Below, piece after piece: positions 4,329 through 7,014 of a DNA stretch of 7,014 nt. The stretch is from Candidatus Acidiferrales bacterium (lineage in GTDB: Bacteria > Acidobacteriota > Terriglobia > Acidoferrales > UBA7541): contig JASHYE010000554.1 of assembly GCA_030043155.1 (NCBI GenBank), forward strand, positions 1-7,014. The letters run 5' to 3'. A program made the position numbers and the translations under genes. A model generated the notes under the pieces. It saw only the letters and a program-made list of their open reading frames with translations, made no database searches and was not told the origin of the DNA. Positions within the stretch are counted from its first letter, which is position 1. The number at the start of each line of letters is the position of its first letter.

Positions 4329-7014
4329 TTAGAACGTAAGCTTCAGCGCGAGCTGAATAATGCGCGGGTTGCCATAAGTGTTGGTGATCTGGCCGAAGGT
4401 AGCGTCGGTCAGGTTGGTATCGGGATCCTGGAATAAAGGATGGTTGAAGATATTGAAGAATTCGGAGCGAAACTCGAGGTCGCCGGTGTCGTGAATCTTG
4501 TGCAGCGGGAAATGCTTGAACGCCGAGAAATCGAAGTTAAGCTCACTGGGGCCCTGAAAAATGCCGACGCCCGAATTGCCGAAGCCTGTAGCCACTCCAT
4601 CGGCGCCGACGACGGGAGGAGTGGTGAAGCAGCTGGTGTTGATATAGTCGTCGAGCTTCGAAGTAACTGAACCAGAGTTGACATACTGGCCTGGGGTACA
4701 TTTGCCAGAGAGTTCAGCACGGTCTGTCGGGATTCCATAGACGCTCGTGCCGTTGTCGTACAGCACGGTCAGGTAATGCCCCGTCTGGAAGACGGTGACG
4801 CCTTGGACGGACCAGCCGTTCAGAGCTTGCCGAGCGAACGCATTGTTCCAGCCCGGCTTCGGCAGTTGATATTGATAATTGACAACGAGCCGCTGCGGAC
4901 GCACGAAGTCGTCCGGACCGTAGTCATCCGCCAAATCATTTTGATTACCGACCACCGCACCGCCATTGGGTCCAGTGGTAGTTCCGTAGGCTGTGGAGAG
5001 GTCTCTGGCCCAAGTGTAGGAAACCTGGAACTGCAGGCTATGACTGAAACGCTTGTTCAAGCTCACGAGAAGAGCGTTATACCAAGAGGAGCCAGCAGAT
5101 TCGATTTGGGTCATCGAGGAGCTGGAGAAGCCAATAAAAGGCACGCGCTCCTGGACATTTGCAAGCGTGTTAGTGGTTTGGCCATTGATAGGATTGGCCG
5201 GACTCGCAAGGTCGGCTTGATTGACAGAACGTTCATCGAGAAGGTGCAGACCGCGCACTCCTGCATATCCGATTTCCAAGACGAGAGACGGGGTGATCTG
5301 CGTCTGGGTGCCAAGACTGTATTCCTGAACTATGGGTGGGCGATAGTTGGGTGCGAAAAAGGTGATGGCGTTCGCCGTTGTCGGTGAATAAGGAATGAAG
5401 GTGGGGAATGTGGGCGCAGTGAGGGGTAAAGGCTGTTGTTCCGAGAAGGTGACGTTCGGGAGTTCTTCACGAATCTCGCCAAAAGGAGGCGCAGTAATCA
5501 ACTGCAGAAAAGGCTGGCCCGTATCACGGGAGTGGTAGACGCCGTAGCCCCCGCGAAGAACCACCTTGTTGTGGGTCCCGGGCAACTGGTAAGCAAGGCC
5601 CAAACGAGGATTCAAGGTGTTTTGGCCGATACCATTCAAACCATAGTCATTGTTAAGCTTAACCACCCCGGCAGGTACAGTACCGCTATAGTTGTCCGGG
5701 AGCGTGGTACCAGCCAGAGTGCCCGCGGCCGGCGGATTGGGGTTCGCCAATGAGGGATCAAAGCCGGCATTACGGCCGAGCGCATCGCCAAAGTCGCCGA
5801 TGCGATCATAGCGGAACCCGAGGTTAAGAGTTAGATGCTGGGTCACTTTGAAGTCGTCCTGCGCGTAGTCCCAGACTTCCCAATCGCGGTAGGCACGGTC
5901 AAATAATCCCAGCAGATCCAGAGAACCATACATATTGCTGATGCCTGATCCGTTTCCCCCGTCAGCCGCAGGAGTTCCCGGCAAGCCGAGCATGAAATCC
6001 GCCCAACTTAAGAACAGTTCGCCGGAGAGATAGTGAAAACCGAGTTGGTTGTTTTGTTCGCGCGAAAGTCCAGTGCCAAAGCGGAACGTGTGCTTGCCAT
6101 GGGTCCAGGAAAGGGAATCCTGGAAAGTGTACGTGTTTTCGGTAATCTCGACGTTCTGGCCATTTCCTCCGAGGGACATTCCTGTGGTGCCTCCAGCATC
6201 GATGGCCAGAGCGGGGATGTCATTGTCCTGCGGCACAACATCGACTCCCACCTGGGACCAAGTGAAACCTGGTATGGACTGCACAAAAGTACCAAGTATA
6301 CGGTGATATGCAACTTCGGCTTCATTCAGTAGATTGGGCGTAAGGATGTAGGTGTGTGTTAACGAGAAATTGCGGAAGTCCTGCGTGAGGTTGACGGGAG
6401 CGCCTGGAGGGGAGCCGCCGCCGGTAAGGTTGGTTTCTGGCAAAGTGTAGGTGATGCCGCTGTTGGCAAAGAAGAAGCGGGCCATGAGCTTGCTCTTATT
6501 GGACATTTCCCAATCGGCGTTAGTCATGAATTGGTCTTCTGAAAACGGGCAGGCTTCGCTGAAGACTAGGGCGCCTTGGGAGTCAAAAGGAAGGCTGCTG
6601 TTAATGGTCTGTGGCGTTGGGATTAGGTAGTTCCCGCTCGAGAGCTTAGTGTTGAGCAGTGCGAGAGCCACAGGGTTGATGTTTGAGCCGTCTGCCGCGA
6701 TGGTGGTTCCCCCGAATACACCGGACTGGCCTGCAAAAAGAGCACCAAGGGCGGCCGCAGAGCGGTCGTTCGTAAGCGGCGCTTCCTTCATACTGGAAGA
6801 ACAGTTCAAATCGAGACCGTTGCGTTGGCGAGTGCCTTGATAAGATGTGAAGAATTGAAGCTTATCCCGCTTTATAGGGCCACCCAAATCGCCGCCAAAC
6901 TGATTCTGTTTCAGCTCGGCACGAGGCGCGCCCACAGAATTGAGAAAGAAAGTGTTGGCATTGAGATCGTCGTTCCGGAAAAACTCCCATAACGCACCGT
7001 GAAAGTCGTTCGTG
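4329..7014 (-). CDS. TonB-dependent outer-membrane receptor (Oar-like), 5' end beyond the window
   Basis: An active importer of large ligands, powered by TonB/ExbBD across the outer membrane; in Acidobacteriota such receptors are numerous and many are thought to take up glycans or siderophores. The window holds 895 residues. The first visible ones, TNDFHGALWEFFRNDD (from 7013), are the end of the plug domain, followed by NQFGGDLGGPIKRDKLQFF at about 6905-6850, the typical entry into the barrel. Aromatic-rich alternating strands follow, including LNPRLGLAYQLPG and VVLRGGYGVYH near 5540-5620, and the protein ends EFFNIFNHPLF ... IIQLALKLTF, with terminal Phe, stop TAA at 4331-4329. The frame runs open through the right edge, so the GTG at 6935 is not the start; the signal peptide, the usual carboxypeptidase-regulatory-like domain and the early plug (perhaps 200-300 residues) should lie outside. 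No SusD-like gene follows it. Substrate cannot be told from sequence. Confidence 0.93.
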   Translation of the reverse strand, partial: TNDFHGALWEFFRNDDLNANTFFLNSVGAPRAELKQNQFGGDLGGPIKRDKLQFFTSYQGTRQRNGLDLNCSSSMKEAPLTNDRSAAALGALFAGQSGVFGGTTIAADGSNINPVALALLNTKLSSGNYLIPTPQTINSSLPFDSQGALVFSEACPFSEDQFMTNADWEMSNKSKLMARFFFANSGITYTLPETNLTGGGSPPGAPVNLTQDFRNFSLTHTYILTPNLLNEAEVAYHRILGTFVQSIPGFTWSQVGVDVVPQDNDIPALAIDAGGTTGMSLGGNGQNVEITENTYTFQDSLSWTHGKHTFRFGTGLSREQNNQLGFHYLSGELFLSWADFMLGLPGTPAADGGNGSGISNMYGSLDLLGLFDRAYRDWEVWDYAQDDFKVTQHLTLNLGFRYDRIGDFGDALGRNAGFDPSLANPNPPAAGTLAGTTLPDNYSGTVPAGVVKLNNDYGLNGIGQNTLNPRLGLAYQLPGTHNKVVLRGGYGVYHSRDTGQPFLQLITAPPFGEIREELPNVTFSEQQPLPLTAPTFPTFIPYSPTTANAITFFAPNYRPPIVQEYSLGTQTQITPSLVLEIGYAGVRGLHLLDERSVNQADLASPANPINGQTTNTLANVQERVPFIGFSSSSMTQIESAGSSWYNALLVSLNKRFSHSLQFQVSYTWARDLSTAYGTTTGPNGGAVVGNQNDLADDYGPDDFVRPQRLVVNYQYQLPKPGWNNAFARQALNGWSVQGVTVFQTGHYLTVLYDNGTSVYGIPTDRAELSGKCTPGQYVNSGSVTSKLDDYINTSCFTTPPVVGADGVATGFGNSGVGIFQGPSELNFDFSAFKHFPLHKIHDTGDLEFRSEFFNIFNHPLFQDPDTNLTDATFGQITNTYGNPRIIQLALKLTF

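Noticed and set aside
3720..4332. Plus-strand open frames opposite the receptor remnant and orphan frame
   Set aside because: Compositional shadows of the minus-strand receptor tail; the receptor motifs are unambiguous on the other strand.
4776..5387. Plus-strand 203-codon open frame opposite the receptor
   Set aside because: No start signal or recognisable motif, and fully explained by the receptor's coding strand.
6933..6935. GTG as start of the long receptor
   Set aside because: The frame continues upstream to the window edge with a typical plug segment (TNDFHGALWEFF), so the true start is outside.

Overview
The window most likely comes from the chromosome of an Acidobacteriota member (Terriglobia-like). 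This is inferred from gene content: very large Oar-type TonB-dependent receptors ending in an aromatic residue, a Tat-exported family 2 glycoside hydrolase, and a small Cys-rich protein paired with an RsbW-like protein. No marker gene is present, so the assignment is inference.

Layout. At the left edge, on the minus strand, lie the first 41 codons of gcvT, the aminomethyltransferase of the glycine cleavage system. About 215 bp separate it from a divergent plus-strand gene. This intergenic stretch holds a good sigma70-like promoter for gcvT, with a 6-2-6 palindrome between its -35 and -10 boxes, and a small alternative hairpin in the gcvT leader. The plus-strand gene (340-2964) encodes a complete secreted GH2 beta-galactosidase-like enzyme with both catalytic glutamates. 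Eight bases after its stop codon a new promoter begins (TTGCCG, 17 bp, TAAAAT). It serves two small overlapping genes: a 59-aa protein with ten cysteines, and a 133-aa protein that looks like the first part of an RsbW/anti-sigma histidine-kinase-like ATPase domain but lacks the rest of that fold.

The right half is on the minus strand. A long TonB-dependent outer-membrane receptor runs off the right edge (4329 to beyond 7014). Downstream of its stop is a decayed zone. It contains a short unidentified frame with strong coding-like base usage (about 4150-4293) and then the intact C-terminal barrel end of a second, different TonB-dependent receptor (3672 to about 4151) with no body or start.

How the genes work together. 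The exported GH2 enzyme and the receptor could both serve use of plant or microbial glycans: the enzyme would trim beta-linked sugars outside the cytoplasm and the receptor would import a large substrate across the outer membrane. However, they are convergent, separated by unrelated genes, and no SusD-like partner is visible, so no joint locus is proven. I see no mobile element, CRISPR array, tRNA or rRNA. Most of the window is ordinary. The parts worth a second look are the Cys-rich/RsbW-like pair and the receptor graveyard at 3672-4293.
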